Assembly: GCF_020171315.1 (NCBI RefSeq)
Contig: NZ_JAIUZP010000010.1
Location: forward strand, 143,938 to 207,937
Origin: Pseudooceanicola nanhaiensis
GTDB lineage: Bacteria > Pseudomonadota > Alphaproteobacteria > Rhodobacterales > Rhodobacteraceae
Reading direction: 5' to 3'
DNA length: 64,000 bases
The position numbers and the translations under genes are program-made. How positions within the stretch are numbered: the first letter of the stretch is position 1; every line of letters starts with the position of its first letter. The notes under the pieces are model-generated. The model saw only the letters and a list, made by a program, of their open reading frames with translations. It did no database searches and had not been told where the DNA came from. This document shows, in pieces, positions 52,332-61,407 of the stretch.

Positions 52332-52658
52332 GGTCGTGTCCTGCCATTGTGCTGTGTCGCGCGGACGAAAACAGGAAAAGACTGGCGAAGCAAGTGGATG
52401 GCAGGCATTGGCGCCGATGCACGGCCCCCGGGGGTGGACGTGCGACTTTCGTGACCGGCCCGCTGCGCCGGGTGAGGCTGCACCCCTGCGTTTGAGGCCG
52501 GCGGTCCGGCCTCCGTCAGGTCGGGCATGTCCTCGTCCTGCGGTCTCCGCTCCGCGTGCCGCTGACGAGAACTTGTTTCGACGGGGCGGGGCGCGGGCCT
52601 ACCATGCGCCAAAGCACGCATCCCATCGACACCCTTCGACCGACGAGGACTTCCGACA
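52332..52658. other. 327-bp divergent intergenic region
   Basis: Lies between the hydratase gene (leftward) and the sugar dehydrogenase gene (rightward). I see no gene, repeat or clear operator; only weak promoter-like hexamers. Confidence 0.5.
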
Positions 52659-53852
52659 ATGACCGTTACACGTCTCGCCAGCTCGCTGCTGGTTGCCGCC
52701 TGTCTCGCCACCCCCGGTGCCGCGCAGGATTTCAACGCAGCCCCGCCCAATGCGCCCGATCAACGCCCCGCTTTCGCGGGCCAGACCCGCGCCCCGGTGA
52801 TCGAGGAGGACCTCGCGCTGCGGCGCGAGATCGTCGTGGACGGGCTCCAGAACCCATGGGGGCTGGACCAGTTGCCCGATGGCAGCTGGCTGGTGACGGA
52901 ACGGCCTGGACGGATGCGCCTGATCGGCACCGACGCGGTGATCGGCCCGGCCATCGCCGGGCTGCCGCAGGTCGACAGCCGCCGTCAGGGCGGGCTGCTG
53001 GACGTGCTGGTGGGCGATGATTTCGCCGACACCCGGCGCGTCTGGTGGAGCTATGCCGAACCCCGCGACGGCGGTGAGACCGGCACGGCCGTGGCCACCG
53101 GGGTGCTCTCAACGGACGGGACGCGGATGGATGAAGTGGAGGTGATCTTCCGGCAGATGCCGGGCTGGAACTCGACGCTGCACTATGGCGCGCGGCTGGT
53201 CTTCGGGGCGGATGGGGCGCTCTTCGTCACCACCGGCGAACGCTCCCTGCCGGAGCCGCGCCAGCTGGCGCAGGATGTCTCGACCCATCTGGGCAAGGTG
53301 CTGCGCATCAACCCGATGGGGGGCGCGGCCGAGGGCAATCCGCAGATCGCGGGCGGCCAGCCCGAGATCTGGTCCTATGGCCACCGCAACATCCAGTCGG
53401 CGGCGCTCGGCCCCGACGGGGCGCTCTGGACCATCGAACACGGCGCGCGCGGGGGCGATGAGCTGAACCGCCCCGAGGCGGGCAAGAACTATGGCTGGCC
53501 GGTGATCACCTACGGCGAGGATTACAGCGGCCGACCCATGGGCGATGGCCTCACCGAGGCCGCCGGGATGGAACAACCGCTCTACTACTGGGACCCGGTG
53601 ATCGCGCCAAGCGGCATGGCCTTCTATGATGGTGAGCTGTTCCCGGGCTGGCAGGGCAGCATCCTCGTCGGCGGTCTGGCCGGGCAGGCGCTGGTGCGGC
53701 TGGAACTGGACGGCACCAAGGTGACCGGCGAGGCGCGCTACCTGCAGGGCCGGGGCCGGGTGCGCGCGGTGGACGTGGCCGCCGACGGCGCGGTGATGAT
53801 CCTGACCGATGCCCGCAACGGTGCGCTGATCCGGCTGACACCCGCCGAATAG
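52659..53852 (+). CDS. PQQ-dependent aldose sugar dehydrogenase (YliI/GSDH type)
   Basis: 397 residues with a signal peptide ending near residue 22 (PGAAQ). The six-bladed propeller of the GSDH family is indicated by GLQNPWGLDQLPDGSWLVTE, RPGRMRLI, the catalytic His in STLHYGARLVFG, then SYGHRNIQSAALGPDG and YGWPVITYGEDY. It oxidises aldoses in the periplasm, using PQQ and Ca2+. No PQQ synthesis genes are nearby. It is followed by a convergent aldo/keto reductase gene. Confidence 0.88.
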   Translation: MTVTRLASSLLVAACLATPGAAQDFNAAPPNAPDQRPAFAGQTRAPVIEEDLALRREIVVDGLQNPWGLDQLPDGSWLVTERPGRMRLIGTDAVIGPAIAGLPQVDSRRQGGLLDVLVGDDFADTRRVWWSYAEPRDGGETGTAVATGVLSTDGTRMDEVEVIFRQMPGWNSTLHYGARLVFGADGALFVTTGERSLPEPRQLAQDVSTHLGKVLRINPMGGAAEGNPQIAGGQPEIWSYGHRNIQSAALGPDGALWTIEHGARGGDELNRPEAGKNYGWPVITYGEDYSGRPMGDGLTEAAGMEQPLYYWDPVIAPSGMAFYDGELFPGWQGSILVGGLAGQALVRLELDGTKVTGEARYLQGRGRVRAVDVAADGAVMILTDARNGALIRLTPAE

Positions 53853-53896
53853 GGGCGGGAGGCGCGGCGGAGATGGTGCCGCCGCGCCCCGCCACC

Positions 53897-54850
53897 TCAG
53901 GCGCCCGCGGCCGTGAGGCGCGAGACGTCCTCATCCGACAGCTTCAGCGCCGCCGCCTTGGCGAAACCCTCGACCTGCGTCACGCTGGTGGCGCTGGCGA
54001 TGGGGGCCGTGACGCCGGGCTGCGCCATGAGCCATGCCAGCGACACTTCGGAAGCCGCCGCGCCGTGCGCTGTCGCGATGTCCTCCACGACGTCCAGCAG
54101 GCGCATGCCGCGCTCGGTCAGGTATTTCTCGACCATGCCGGCACGCTGGCGGCCTTTCAGGTCCGCGGCACTGCGGTACTTGCCCGTCAGGAACCCCGCG
54201 GCGAGCGAGAAATAGGTGACGACGCCGATGTCGTTCTCCGTGCAGAGTGTCTGCAGCGGGCCCTCGTAGGCGGCGCGGTCGTAGAGATTGTACTCCGGCT
54301 GGACGACCTGATAGGCGGGCAGGCCCTCGGCCTTCGCGGTCTCAAGCGCGGCGCCCAGCAGTTTGGCATCGTAGTTCGAGGCGCCGATGGCCCGGATCTT
54401 GCCGGCCTTGAGGAGCTTGTCATAGGCGCCAAGCGTTTCGGCGTGCGTCACCTCCGCGTCGGGCCAGTGCGAGAAGTAGAGGTCGATGGTCTCGATCCCC
54501 ATGCGCTTCAGGGACTTGTCGACAGCCTTGGTGATCCAGGCCTCGGACAGGCCCTTTTCGCCGGGGCCCCCCATGTCAGAGCCGACCTTGGTGAAGAGCT
54601 TGACCTTGTCGCGCATCCCCGGACGGCTGGCGAACCACTTGCCCAGCATGGCTTCGGATTCCCCGCCCTTATGGCCATCGGCCCAGGCGGAATAGACGTC
54701 GGCCGTGTCGATCGTATCGAAACCGTGGTCGATGAAGGCGTCCAGCACGCGGAAGCTTTCCGCCTCGTCCGTGGTCCAGCCGAGCACATTGCCGCCAAAG
54801 ACGATGGGCGCGATCTCCAGTCCGGTTTTGCCGAGTGTCCTGCGTTTCAT
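53897..54850 (-). CDS. Aldo/keto reductase
   Basis: 317 residues. TIM-barrel AKR with the tetrad in place: Asp in DTIDTADVYSAW, Tyr in the same segment, Lys in KLFTKVG and His in YFSHWPDAE. GASNYDAKLL and YQVVQPEYNLYDR are family marks. It resembles the YajO/YhdN type that reduces a wide range of aldehydes with NADPH. Last of three leftward genes after VOC and SDR, separated from the SDR by 134 bp. Confidence 0.9.
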   Translation of the reverse strand: MKRRTLGKTGLEIAPIVFGGNVLGWTTDEAESFRVLDAFIDHGFDTIDTADVYSAWADGHKGGESEAMLGKWFASRPGMRDKVKLFTKVGSDMGGPGEKGLSEAWITKAVDKSLKRMGIETIDLYFSHWPDAEVTHAETLGAYDKLLKAGKIRAIGASNYDAKLLGAALETAKAEGLPAYQVVQPEYNLYDRAAYEGPLQTLCTENDIGVVTYFSLAAGFLTGKYRSAADLKGRQRAGMVEKYLTERGMRLLDVVEDIATAHGAAASEVSLAWLMAQPGVTAPIASATSVTQVEGFAKAAALKLSDEDVSRLTAAGA

Positions 54851-54984
54851 GGGATGTCTCCTTTTCTGTCAGTCGTGTGCGGGGCGATAGGCGCCGCCGG
54901 GCATGGTCAAGGTGCGTATCGCCCATGGGGGGCCTGAAGAGGCCAGAGGGCGGAAAGCCCCGAGGTCTCTCACCCCCGCCTCCT

Positions 54985-55686
54985 TCAGGCGATGGCGCCG
55001 CCACCGTCCACGAGGACGGTCGTGCCGGTCATGTATGGGTTGCTCATCAGGGCGATGGCCTGCGTGGCGATGTGTTCGGGGCCACCGACGCGGCCCACCG
55101 GCAGACGCTCTGCCGCGCCGTCGAACATCGCCTTGCGCCCGTCGCCATCGAGGCTGTCGTACATCTCGGTCTGGATGAGGCCGGGCGAAATGCAATTGAC
55201 CCGCACCGGCGCCAGTTCGAGCGCGAGGCCCCGGGTCAGGCCTTCGATCGCGGCATTGATCGCGCCCTGTATCGCCGCGCCCTTCTTGGGGCGGACCGAC
55301 AGGAAACCCGATACCAGCGTCAGCGAACCGCCGTCGCGGATGCTGGCCGCGCGGGCGACCCGGTAGGCGCCCCAGAACTTCGACTGGACCGAGGCATAGG
55401 CGTCCTCCAGCAGCAGCGACCGCACGGCGTCCACCTTGGTGCTGGCCGCCGAGCAGAAGACATGGGCGAAACTGGTGTTCGCAAAGAACGCTTCCAGCGC
55501 CTCGGCATCGCCGGTATCGAGCGTGACGCCGGTTGCGCCCAGCTTGCTGGCGGCGGCGTCCACCTTCTCCTGCGATCGCGAGGCGATCGTCACGCGAGCG
55601 CCTGCGTCACAGGCCGCCTTGGCGACGCCGAAGCCGATGCCGGAGGAGCCGCCAAGGACGAGGATCGGTTGGTCTTGCAGGGTCAT
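54985..55686 (-). CDS. SDR-family protein lacking the catalytic Tyr/Lys
   Basis: 233 residues. The cofactor loop VLGGSSGIGFGVAKA is a good TGxxxGIG variant and SLTLVSGFLS holds the catalytic Ser position. Where YxxxK should be, the sequence is KKGAAIQGAINAAIEGLTRG, with no Tyr or Lys at those places. The C-terminal ISPGLIQTEMYDSL is normal. The protein probably binds NAD(P) but may not perform ordinary reduction, or it may use other residues. The gene begins one base after the VOC stop. Confidence 0.82.
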   Translation of the reverse strand: MTLQDQPILVLGGSSGIGFGVAKAACDAGARVTIASRSQEKVDAAASKLGATGVTLDTGDAEALEAFFANTSFAHVFCSAASTKVDAVRSLLLEDAYASVQSKFWGAYRVARAASIRDGGSLTLVSGFLSVRPKKGAAIQGAINAAIEGLTRGLALELAPVRVNCISPGLIQTEMYDSLDGDGRKAMFDGAAERLPVGRVGGPEHIATQAIALMSNPYMTGTTVLVDGGGAIA

Positions 55687-55687
55687 G

Positions 55688-56215
55688 TCAGCTCTCCTCG
55701 GGGAACCATCGCGCCTCGGGGGCGTCGGGCAGGTAGGTCATGGGGGCGGGGAGCTGCTGTATCTCGATCAGCAAGCCCCAGGGGGCACGGCCGAAGACCC
55801 CCTTGTTGCCCGGTCCGTCCTCGGGCGCGCCGAGGTCGTAGGGGGCAGAGACGAGCGTGCCGCCAGCCGCCTCGAAAGCCGACGCCGCGGCTTGGATGTC
55901 TCCGACATTCACGCTGAAATGGCTGATGCCGTAGTTGGCAATGTTGGCGTCGGTCGTGCCGCCGGGGCGGTCGATCTCGAATATCTCGACATTCGGGCCG
56001 TTGCGAAGCCGCAGGATCGAGACCTTCAGCATGGAGGTGCCCGGCCGAAGGTCGTTCATGGGGCCGACCTCCTCTGCAGGCATCGGCCCTCCGGTCGCGG
56101 CGGTCTGCGAGATCACGTCCACGGCACCGAAGGCCGCCTTGAAGAAGGCCACGGCGGCATCGTGGTCAGGCACCGTGATGCCGATGTGTTCTATTCCCCG
56201 GATATTCTGGGTCAT
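55688..56215 (-). CDS. VOC/glyoxalase-family protein
   Basis: 175 residues from ATG 56215. Two VOC half-barrels: HIGITVPDHDAAVAFFKAAF with a metal His, then NVEIFEIDRPGG, and HFSVNVGDIQAAASAFEAAG with GLLIEIQQLPAP ending in a Glu ligand. The His-Glu-His-Glu set suggests a divalent metal. Members act as glyoxalases, dioxygenases or lyases. First gene of the leftward VOC-SDR-AKR operon, divergent from a LysR gene. Confidence 0.83.
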   Translation of the reverse strand: MTQNIRGIEHIGITVPDHDAAVAFFKAAFGAVDVISQTAATGGPMPAEEVGPMNDLRPGTSMLKVSILRLRNGPNVEIFEIDRPGGTTDANIANYGISHFSVNVGDIQAAASAFEAAGGTLVSAPYDLGAPEDGPGNKGVFGRAPWGLLIEIQQLPAPMTYLPDAPEARWFPEES

Positions 56216-56256
56216 GTGTTCCTCCGTGGGTGCGATGTGTCTGTCTGGAGAAGACG

Positions 56257-56277
56257 TATCTTTAAATGAAAAAGATA
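56257..56277. promoter_or_regulatory. LysR-type operator in the VOC/LysR intergenic region
   Basis: TATCTTT (56257-56263), 7-bp spacer, AAAGATA (56271-56277): a perfect inverted repeat containing the T-N11-A LysR box, 31 bp before the LysR start and 42 bp before the VOC start. Its AT-richness stands out. Confidence 0.65.
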
Positions 56278-56307
56278 AATGGATAGGAATCCGCAAAGAC
56301 CTTTCGA

Positions 56308-57213
56308 ATGGATCGAATAATGGATGCGTTCAGAACCATGCGCCTCTTCGTGGCGATCGCGGAGGGGGCTTCGCTGTCGTCGGTTGCCCGCGACTGGGGC
56401 GTGGCCCCCTCGACCGTGAGCTACGGGCTGCAGGCGCTCGAAGAGCGGCTGGGGGCGCAGCTCGTGATCCGCACGACGCGGCAGCATTCGCTCACCGAGG
56501 AGGGCGAACGCTTCCTGCAGGAAAGCCGTCGCATCCTGTCGGACGTGGATGAGGTCATGACCGGGATCGCGAATGACAGCGTCCTCTCCGGCAACTTGCG
56601 GATCACCAGCACCAACGACTTCGGCCGCCAGCACGTGGCGCCGCTGGTCGATGCCTTCGTGCGCGACCACCCCGGCGTGACGGTTGACCTCTTCCTCGCG
56701 GACGGGATCGTGGACCTCGTGGAGGGGGGCTTCGATCTGGCCGTGCGCACCGGGCCGCTGAGGGATTCCGACCTCAAGGCGCGGCTGCTCCTGCGCGGAC
56801 AAAAGAACATCTGCGCGGCGCCCGCCTATTGGGCGCGCCATGGCAAACCGCAGCATCCCGCAGAGCTTGCTCAGCACAATTGCCTGCTCTTGGGGGAACC
56901 GGGCGAGCGGCAGAGCGCCTGGACGTTCCGCAAGGACGGCGAACGCCTGCGGGTGCGTGTCAGCGGTGATCGGCAGGTGAACGATGGCGAAGCGCTGCGC
57001 CAGTGGGCCATCGCGGGCGCGGGCATCGTGCAGAAATCAAGCTTCGACATCGCGGAGGACCTCCGCGAGGGGCGCCTTGAAACGGCGCTGCACGCCTTTA
57101 CCGCCGAGCAGACAAACCTCTACGCGGTATCGCCGCCACGCCAATACGAGTCTCGTCGCGTCCGAGCCTTCGTGGATTTCATGGTGGAGCGCCTCAGCGC
57201 TTGGGACGCTTGA
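56308..57213 (+). CDS. LysR-family regulator
   Basis: 301 residues (an ATG at 56320 is an alternative start). HTH at about residues 21-44 (ASLSSVARDWGVAPSTVSYG), effector domain of the DsdC/GcvA-like type with GRQHVAPLVDAFVRDHPGVT and GLDLAVRTG-like GGFDLAVRTGPLRDSDLK. Divergent from the VOC-SDR-AKR operon, with a perfect LysR-type inverted repeat between them. It likely controls those genes; ligand unknown. Confidence 0.88.
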   Translation: MDRIMDAFRTMRLFVAIAEGASLSSVARDWGVAPSTVSYGLQALEERLGAQLVIRTTRQHSLTEEGERFLQESRRILSDVDEVMTGIANDSVLSGNLRITSTNDFGRQHVAPLVDAFVRDHPGVTVDLFLADGIVDLVEGGFDLAVRTGPLRDSDLKARLLLRGQKNICAAPAYWARHGKPQHPAELAQHNCLLLGEPGERQSAWTFRKDGERLRVRVSGDRQVNDGEALRQWAIAGAGIVQKSSFDIAEDLREGRLETALHAFTAEQTNLYAVSPPRQYESRRVRAFVDFMVERLSAWDA

Positions 57214-57570
57214 AAGCCGACACGCTCAGGCGGGGCGCCCGATGCAGATGCAAACGGGCCGCCTCGTCCCGCTGTCCCCTGATCGCCTGTGCGGCGCCCC
57301 GCTGGACATCACGGCGCTGTACGTGACGCGTGTTTCCGGCCTGCGCTCTTCCTCGATCGGATCGGCGCCAAGCTCGGCTCGTGCTCAAGTCCGCCGCAAC
57401 CCGGCGCAGATCGTTTGCGCGACAGGGAGGGGTAGGGGCAGGGGCCACGGCACGTGGATGCCGCTGCCGGAGCCGCGAAAGCAGCGCGACAGTCTCACCC
57501 TAGGGTGTCCAGAGCAGAATCCCTCTCACCGAGATGCGCAACGAGGCCCTGTGACAGGGGAAATCGGCCC
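57214..57570. other. 357-bp intergenic region
   Basis: Converging ends of the LysR gene and the sulfotransferase-like gene. The only structure I see is the 12-bp perfect palindrome CACCCTAGGGTG at 57496-57507. No gene supported. Confidence 0.5.
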
Positions 57571-58344
57571 TCAATCGGCGTGTGCGACAGAGACCCTCGG
57601 CGGGAAGAACCCCGCCATCACCTGTGTGGCGGCGTCGAAATTGGGGATGCGGCCGGTGACGGGGGCCTCCTGCGCCATGTCCCGGAACGTCCGCGACGGG
57701 GTCGCGTCCCGCTGCGCGGCCAGACCCAGCTTTGTGGCCACCCGGTTACGTGCCGCCGTGCCGCCGGCGGCGCCGAAGAGGTCCTCGTAGAAGAGCCAGT
57801 CGAAGGCAGCACCACGCTGCTGGAGAAGCCCGGTGACATACCCCAACGCCGTAAGGTCGTTGCGCAGGCGCAACTTGAGCCCCTTGAGGTTGATCGACTT
57901 GGCACGGGATTGGCCTGCCGCGATCTTCGGAAAGGCACGCTCAGCCTCTTTCGGGCCCCAGACGCTGGTCGCCTCGGCCACCGAGACGGCGGACTGGCGC
58001 GCGGCTTCGTCGCGGCTGGTGAGCAGGAGCAGGGTGTAGCCTTCGGCCAAGGCGGCCTCGATCAGCGCGCCGGTGACCTGCAGCGGCACGATGTCGATGC
58101 AATGCAGGATGTTCAGCGGATGGGTCCGAAGCGCGCGGGTCATCCACTCGCCGGCCTTCTCCAGATCGGAGGTGCGCCGGAACTCCTGCGTGATGTAGCC
58201 CATCGCGCGTTCATCCCGCAGTGGTTCATATTCGTGGGTCGCAATGGCACTGCGTGCCGAGAGCATTGCGGCCAGTTCCGTTTCCCCCGAGAACCGGAGG
58301 GACAGGAGGAGCCATGGCTTTGGGGGCATGAAGGGGTCTCGCAT
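57571..58344 (-). CDS. Sulfotransferase-like protein (Stf0-related), degenerate
   Basis: 257 residues from ATG 58344; TTG starts at 58356 or 58389 are possible. The pattern PWLLLSLRFSGETELAAMLS, HEYEPL and FDWLFYEDLFG follows the layout of Stf0-type sulfotransferases (SxRSGSTLL, HEY, YEDL). The phosphate-loop Ser/Thr is replaced (SGETEL), so activity is doubtful. LLLLTSRDEAARQSAVSVAE resembles the RRDxxxQAVS segment. A single gene with no informative neighbour; the large secreted-type protein gene follows upstream on the same strand, 165 bp away. Confidence 0.58.
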   Translation of the reverse strand: MRDPFMPPKPWLLLSLRFSGETELAAMLSARSAIATHEYEPLRDERAMGYITQEFRRTSDLEKAGEWMTRALRTHPLNILHCIDIVPLQVTGALIEAALAEGYTLLLLTSRDEAARQSAVSVAEATSVWGPKEAERAFPKIAAGQSRAKSINLKGLKLRLRNDLTALGYVTGLLQQRGAAFDWLFYEDLFGAAGGTAARNRVATKLGLAAQRDATPSRTFRDMAQEAPVTGRIPNFDAATQVMAGFFPPRVSVAHAD

Positions 58345-58509
58345 CAACGTATTCAAAATTTGTAACCTTTTGCGCGGGCGATCAAGCAAACGGCCCCGCT
58401 GATGCCCGGCGGCGGAGGGGACTGCCGCTTTCTCGGGCAGGTGCCGGGGGCTACGGAACAGAAGGAGCGGCGCCGAGGCGCCGCTCCTCCAGAGGCTCTG
58501 TGATCCGCG

Positions 58510-61407
58510 TCAGACGAAGAGGAACTCGTCCACGACCGCGCTCCCGAGGAGCAGCCCGGCGCTGTCGAAGGCGATCCCGTTCACGACCTCGGCGAAGTGG
58601 TCCATCTCGAGATCGTGGCTGACTTCCTCGTAGGCCACGAATTCTGCCGTGGCGGTCGTGCCGTCGCTGGTCAGATCGGCGAGGCGCAGGTTGGCCGCAT
58701 CACCGCCGTAGTAGCTGGCGAGGTCCGCCGAGATCAGCGGCGCGGTGCCGACATCGGCGGCGAACTCGAACTCGGTCGGGGTGCTGGACACCGTCCGCCC
58801 GGTGTTGAAGGCCTGCGCCGCGATATCCCCCCAGTCGACGATCCCATCCGCCGAGATCGCGTCCAGTGCGGCCCAGCCGATCACCTCGGTCCCATGCCAG
58901 CCGTCGGAGGCTTCCTGTTCCTGAACCGCATAGGTGAACCCGGTCGTCGAGATCTCTCCGGTGCGCACCACTTCCCACTGCGGGCCATTGTTGGTCTGCA
59001 CCTGAAGGATCACTACCGGCGCTTCGGCAAAGGTCGTGTCGAAGGTCACGCTGTGGAAGACGTTGGTCGCACCGGCCTCGAAGACCGTGGTGCCGACCTG
59101 CAGCAGGCTGCCATCGGCAAGCGCCCAGCTGCCCTCTTCCAGTGCCAGCAGCGTGACATCCTCGCCGCGGTGGACGCCGTCGTGGATATCTGCCTCCTCA
59201 AGGTAGAGCGTCGCGGAAGTGCCGGTGATTTCACTGAATTCCACCGTGACCGCATCGACGCCGTTGAGCGTGGCGGGGGTTGCGAAGAGCACCGGCGCAT
59301 CCAGCGCTTCATGGCCAAAGTAGGTGACGGTGCGCGCCTCGTCGGTCAGGCCGGCAACCTGCTGCACGGTGCCGATCCCGCCATCGGTATCCACGCCGTA
59401 TTCCAGCACAAGCTGGATGTCGTAGATCTGGGCGTCGTCCTGCCGGTCGCCCTTGAGGTAGACCGCGGTGTCGAAGAAGTTCTGCTCCAGCAGCACGCCA
59501 TTCGGCGTCACGGCCGACAGGATCAGACCCGCGGGCACGGCGTCCCCGGCGCCAAGCGCCCCGTTGACCTGCGACCAGCCTGCGTCGATCACGCCATCGG
59601 CGTCCACATCGAGGCGGGTCGGGTCGATCGTCATCCAGCCCGCGCTCGTGGCGAGCGGGGAGTCGCCCGCCCAGTCGAGGAGGTTCAGCGTCGTGACGAT
59701 CGTGTCGCCGGTGTCGTACTTGATGTTGTCAGAGGTGTAGGGCGGTTCACTGTTCGGGATCAGCGGGATTTCGAGGCCCGGCAGATCCTGCCCGAACTTG
59801 TTCGCGGTCAGGCGCCAGCGCGGACCGGAGACCAGCGCCTCCTCGCCATAGCCCGCGGCGGCGGCGTCCTCGGGGCTGCGGAAGCTCTCGTAGACGTTGG
59901 CAAAGGGATTGTCCGGGTAGGCGTCGTAGGACCATTCGAAGGGCTCGCGATCGGTGGTCGTGTACCATGCCGCCGTATAGCCGACGTCGAGGTCCGTCGT
60001 GCTGAAGTCGAGCTCCGCCGCAGCCGCCATGGCGGCCAGCGAGGCGTCCTTCAGAACGGTGCCCACAGGCGTGCCGCTTGCATCCTCGTTGCGATAGCCC
60101 ACCAGCACCCCGTCGGGATCGTAGACCGCCGTGCCTCCGACGCTCAGGTCGATGTGGCCCTGCGCATCGAGCACGAAATAGCTGGGCAGGGGATCCCCCA
60201 CGCCGTCATAGCTGTCCACCGGCGAAACCCAGAGCGTGTTCGAGGAATCGTCGGGGTCCACCACCACGTAGTAGGAGGGCAGGCGCCCGATGGCGGCCTC
60301 GTTCTCGTAATCCTCGGGCCGGACCTGATCGTTCGGGTTGTTCGTCACCTCGTGGGTGATCACCAGCTCTGCCCGCGTCACGATGAACCCGCCCGAGCCA
60401 TCCTCCAGGCTGTCGGCGATCCCGTTGTCGTCGGCATCCACGGTCCATTCGTCCGGCAGGTCCAGGTTGACCTCCATCCGGATGTCGTTCGGCCGTTTCA
60501 CGGCCTCGCCCCAGCGGTAGAGCAGCTTGCCATCGTCCTTGAGCGTGACCGAGTAGTCCTGCCCATAGGCGATGTTGTAGGTGAGGTCGGTCTCGTTCGG
60601 TTGCAGCAGGTCGGTCAGGTCCGCCTCGCCGCCATAGCCGTTCAGGAAGCTGTCGACGATGTCGAGGCTGCCGTCGTTGCCGATGTCCACGGCGCCGACA
60701 AGAAGGGTTTCCGGCGTGCCGTCGCCATCGACGTCATAGTCCACTGCCGTCTTGGTGATCCGATAGGTGTCGAGAACGCCGTCACGGTCGAAGTCGATAT
60801 CCGAGCGCACGGAATTGAGCGCGGGGTCCGTTGCGTCGATGGCGCTTTGCAGGGCCCCGACCAATTCGTGCACATAGGCATCGTGCAGCGCCCCGACCTC
60901 GAAGACACCGGCCACCTCGGTGGGGCGCAGGTCCCGCATCTTCAGATCATTGTCGAGCGGACCGAGCGCGCTTTCGTCGCCCGGATAGGCCTGATCCGAC
61001 AGGACCGAGGCCATGGTGATGTAATGCTCGGTCGAGGCCTTCACGGTCACACCGCCCAGCCCCAGGGACCAGGTCCCCAGCGGGGCGCCGGAGAGCAGCA
61101 TATCCGTTTCCGCATCACGCAGGGCGAGGCCGATCACGTTGCCGTCGTCGTCGTAGATGTTCCCGGCGTAGCCTTCCGCGAAATCCCCGTCGAGCTCCTT
61201 CTCGACGGCCCCGATGAAGTCCTGAACGTAGAAACCGAACTCGCTGTCGATGCCGTAGAGGACGTTTCCGTCCCGATCGACATAGGGGTCCACCACGGCC
61301 CCCGCGGTGTCGAGGAACGAGGGGTCCTCAGGATATTGCAACCCGTCGAAGGTTGCCGTCAAATCGTTGATCGAAAAGACATGTTTCGTGGAATTGAAGA
61401 TGGTCAT
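58510..61407 (-). CDS. Large acidic secreted-type protein with Ca-binding motifs and three H-lectin-like modules
   Basis: 965 residues from ATG 61407, with GGGGAGAG upstream. Very acidic and Cys-free. Several DxDxDG-type loops (YVDRDGN, DFDRDGVLDT, DYDVDGDGTPE, DADDNGIAD, DVDADGVIDAG) suggest Ca2+ binding. Three related modules lie at about residues 691-756, 782-857 and 876-951. Each has an 'APV/L' strand and a charged turn before a final strand (DGVHRGEDVTLLAL; DGWHGTEVIGWAAL; HDLEMDHFAEVVNGI), as in H-type lectin-like domains. There is no N-terminal signal. The C-terminus ends DEFLFV, as in type I secretion substrates. The middle (residues about 240-560) is unrecognised. Secretion and sugar binding are inferred. 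Confidence 0.72.
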   Translation of the reverse strand: MTIFNSTKHVFSINDLTATFDGLQYPEDPSFLDTAGAVVDPYVDRDGNVLYGIDSEFGFYVQDFIGAVEKELDGDFAEGYAGNIYDDDGNVIGLALRDAETDMLLSGAPLGTWSLGLGGVTVKASTEHYITMASVLSDQAYPGDESALGPLDNDLKMRDLRPTEVAGVFEVGALHDAYVHELVGALQSAIDATDPALNSVRSDIDFDRDGVLDTYRITKTAVDYDVDGDGTPETLLVGAVDIGNDGSLDIVDSFLNGYGGEADLTDLLQPNETDLTYNIAYGQDYSVTLKDDGKLLYRWGEAVKRPNDIRMEVNLDLPDEWTVDADDNGIADSLEDGSGGFIVTRAELVITHEVTNNPNDQVRPEDYENEAAIGRLPSYYVVVDPDDSSNTLWVSPVDSYDGVGDPLPSYFVLDAQGHIDLSVGGTAVYDPDGVLVGYRNEDASGTPVGTVLKDASLAAMAAAAELDFSTTDLDVGYTAAWYTTTDREPFEWSYDAYPDNPFANVYESFRSPEDAAAAGYGEEALVSGPRWRLTANKFGQDLPGLEIPLIPNSEPPYTSDNIKYDTGDTIVTTLNLLDWAGDSPLATSAGWMTIDPTRLDVDADGVIDAGWSQVNGALGAGDAVPAGLILSAVTPNGVLLEQNFFDTAVYLKGDRQDDAQIYDIQLVLEYGVDTDGGIGTVQQVAGLTDEARTVTYFGHEALDAPVLFATPATLNGVDAVTVEFSEITGTSATLYLEEADIHDGVHRGEDVTLLALEEGSWALADGSLLQVGTTVFEAGATNVFHSVTFDTTFAEAPVVILQVQTNNGPQWEVVRTGEISTTGFTYAVQEQEASDGWHGTEVIGWAALDAISADGIVDWGDIAAQAFNTGRTVSSTPTEFEFAADVGTAPLISADLASYYGGDAANLRLADLTSDGTTATAEFVAYEEVSHDLEMDHFAEVVNGIAFDSAGLLLGSAVVDEFLFV

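Noticed and set aside
57496..57507. Palindrome CACCCTAGGGTG as an operator
   Set aside because: It lies between two gene ends, far from any start, and 12-bp GC-rich palindromes are expected by chance in a window of this size.
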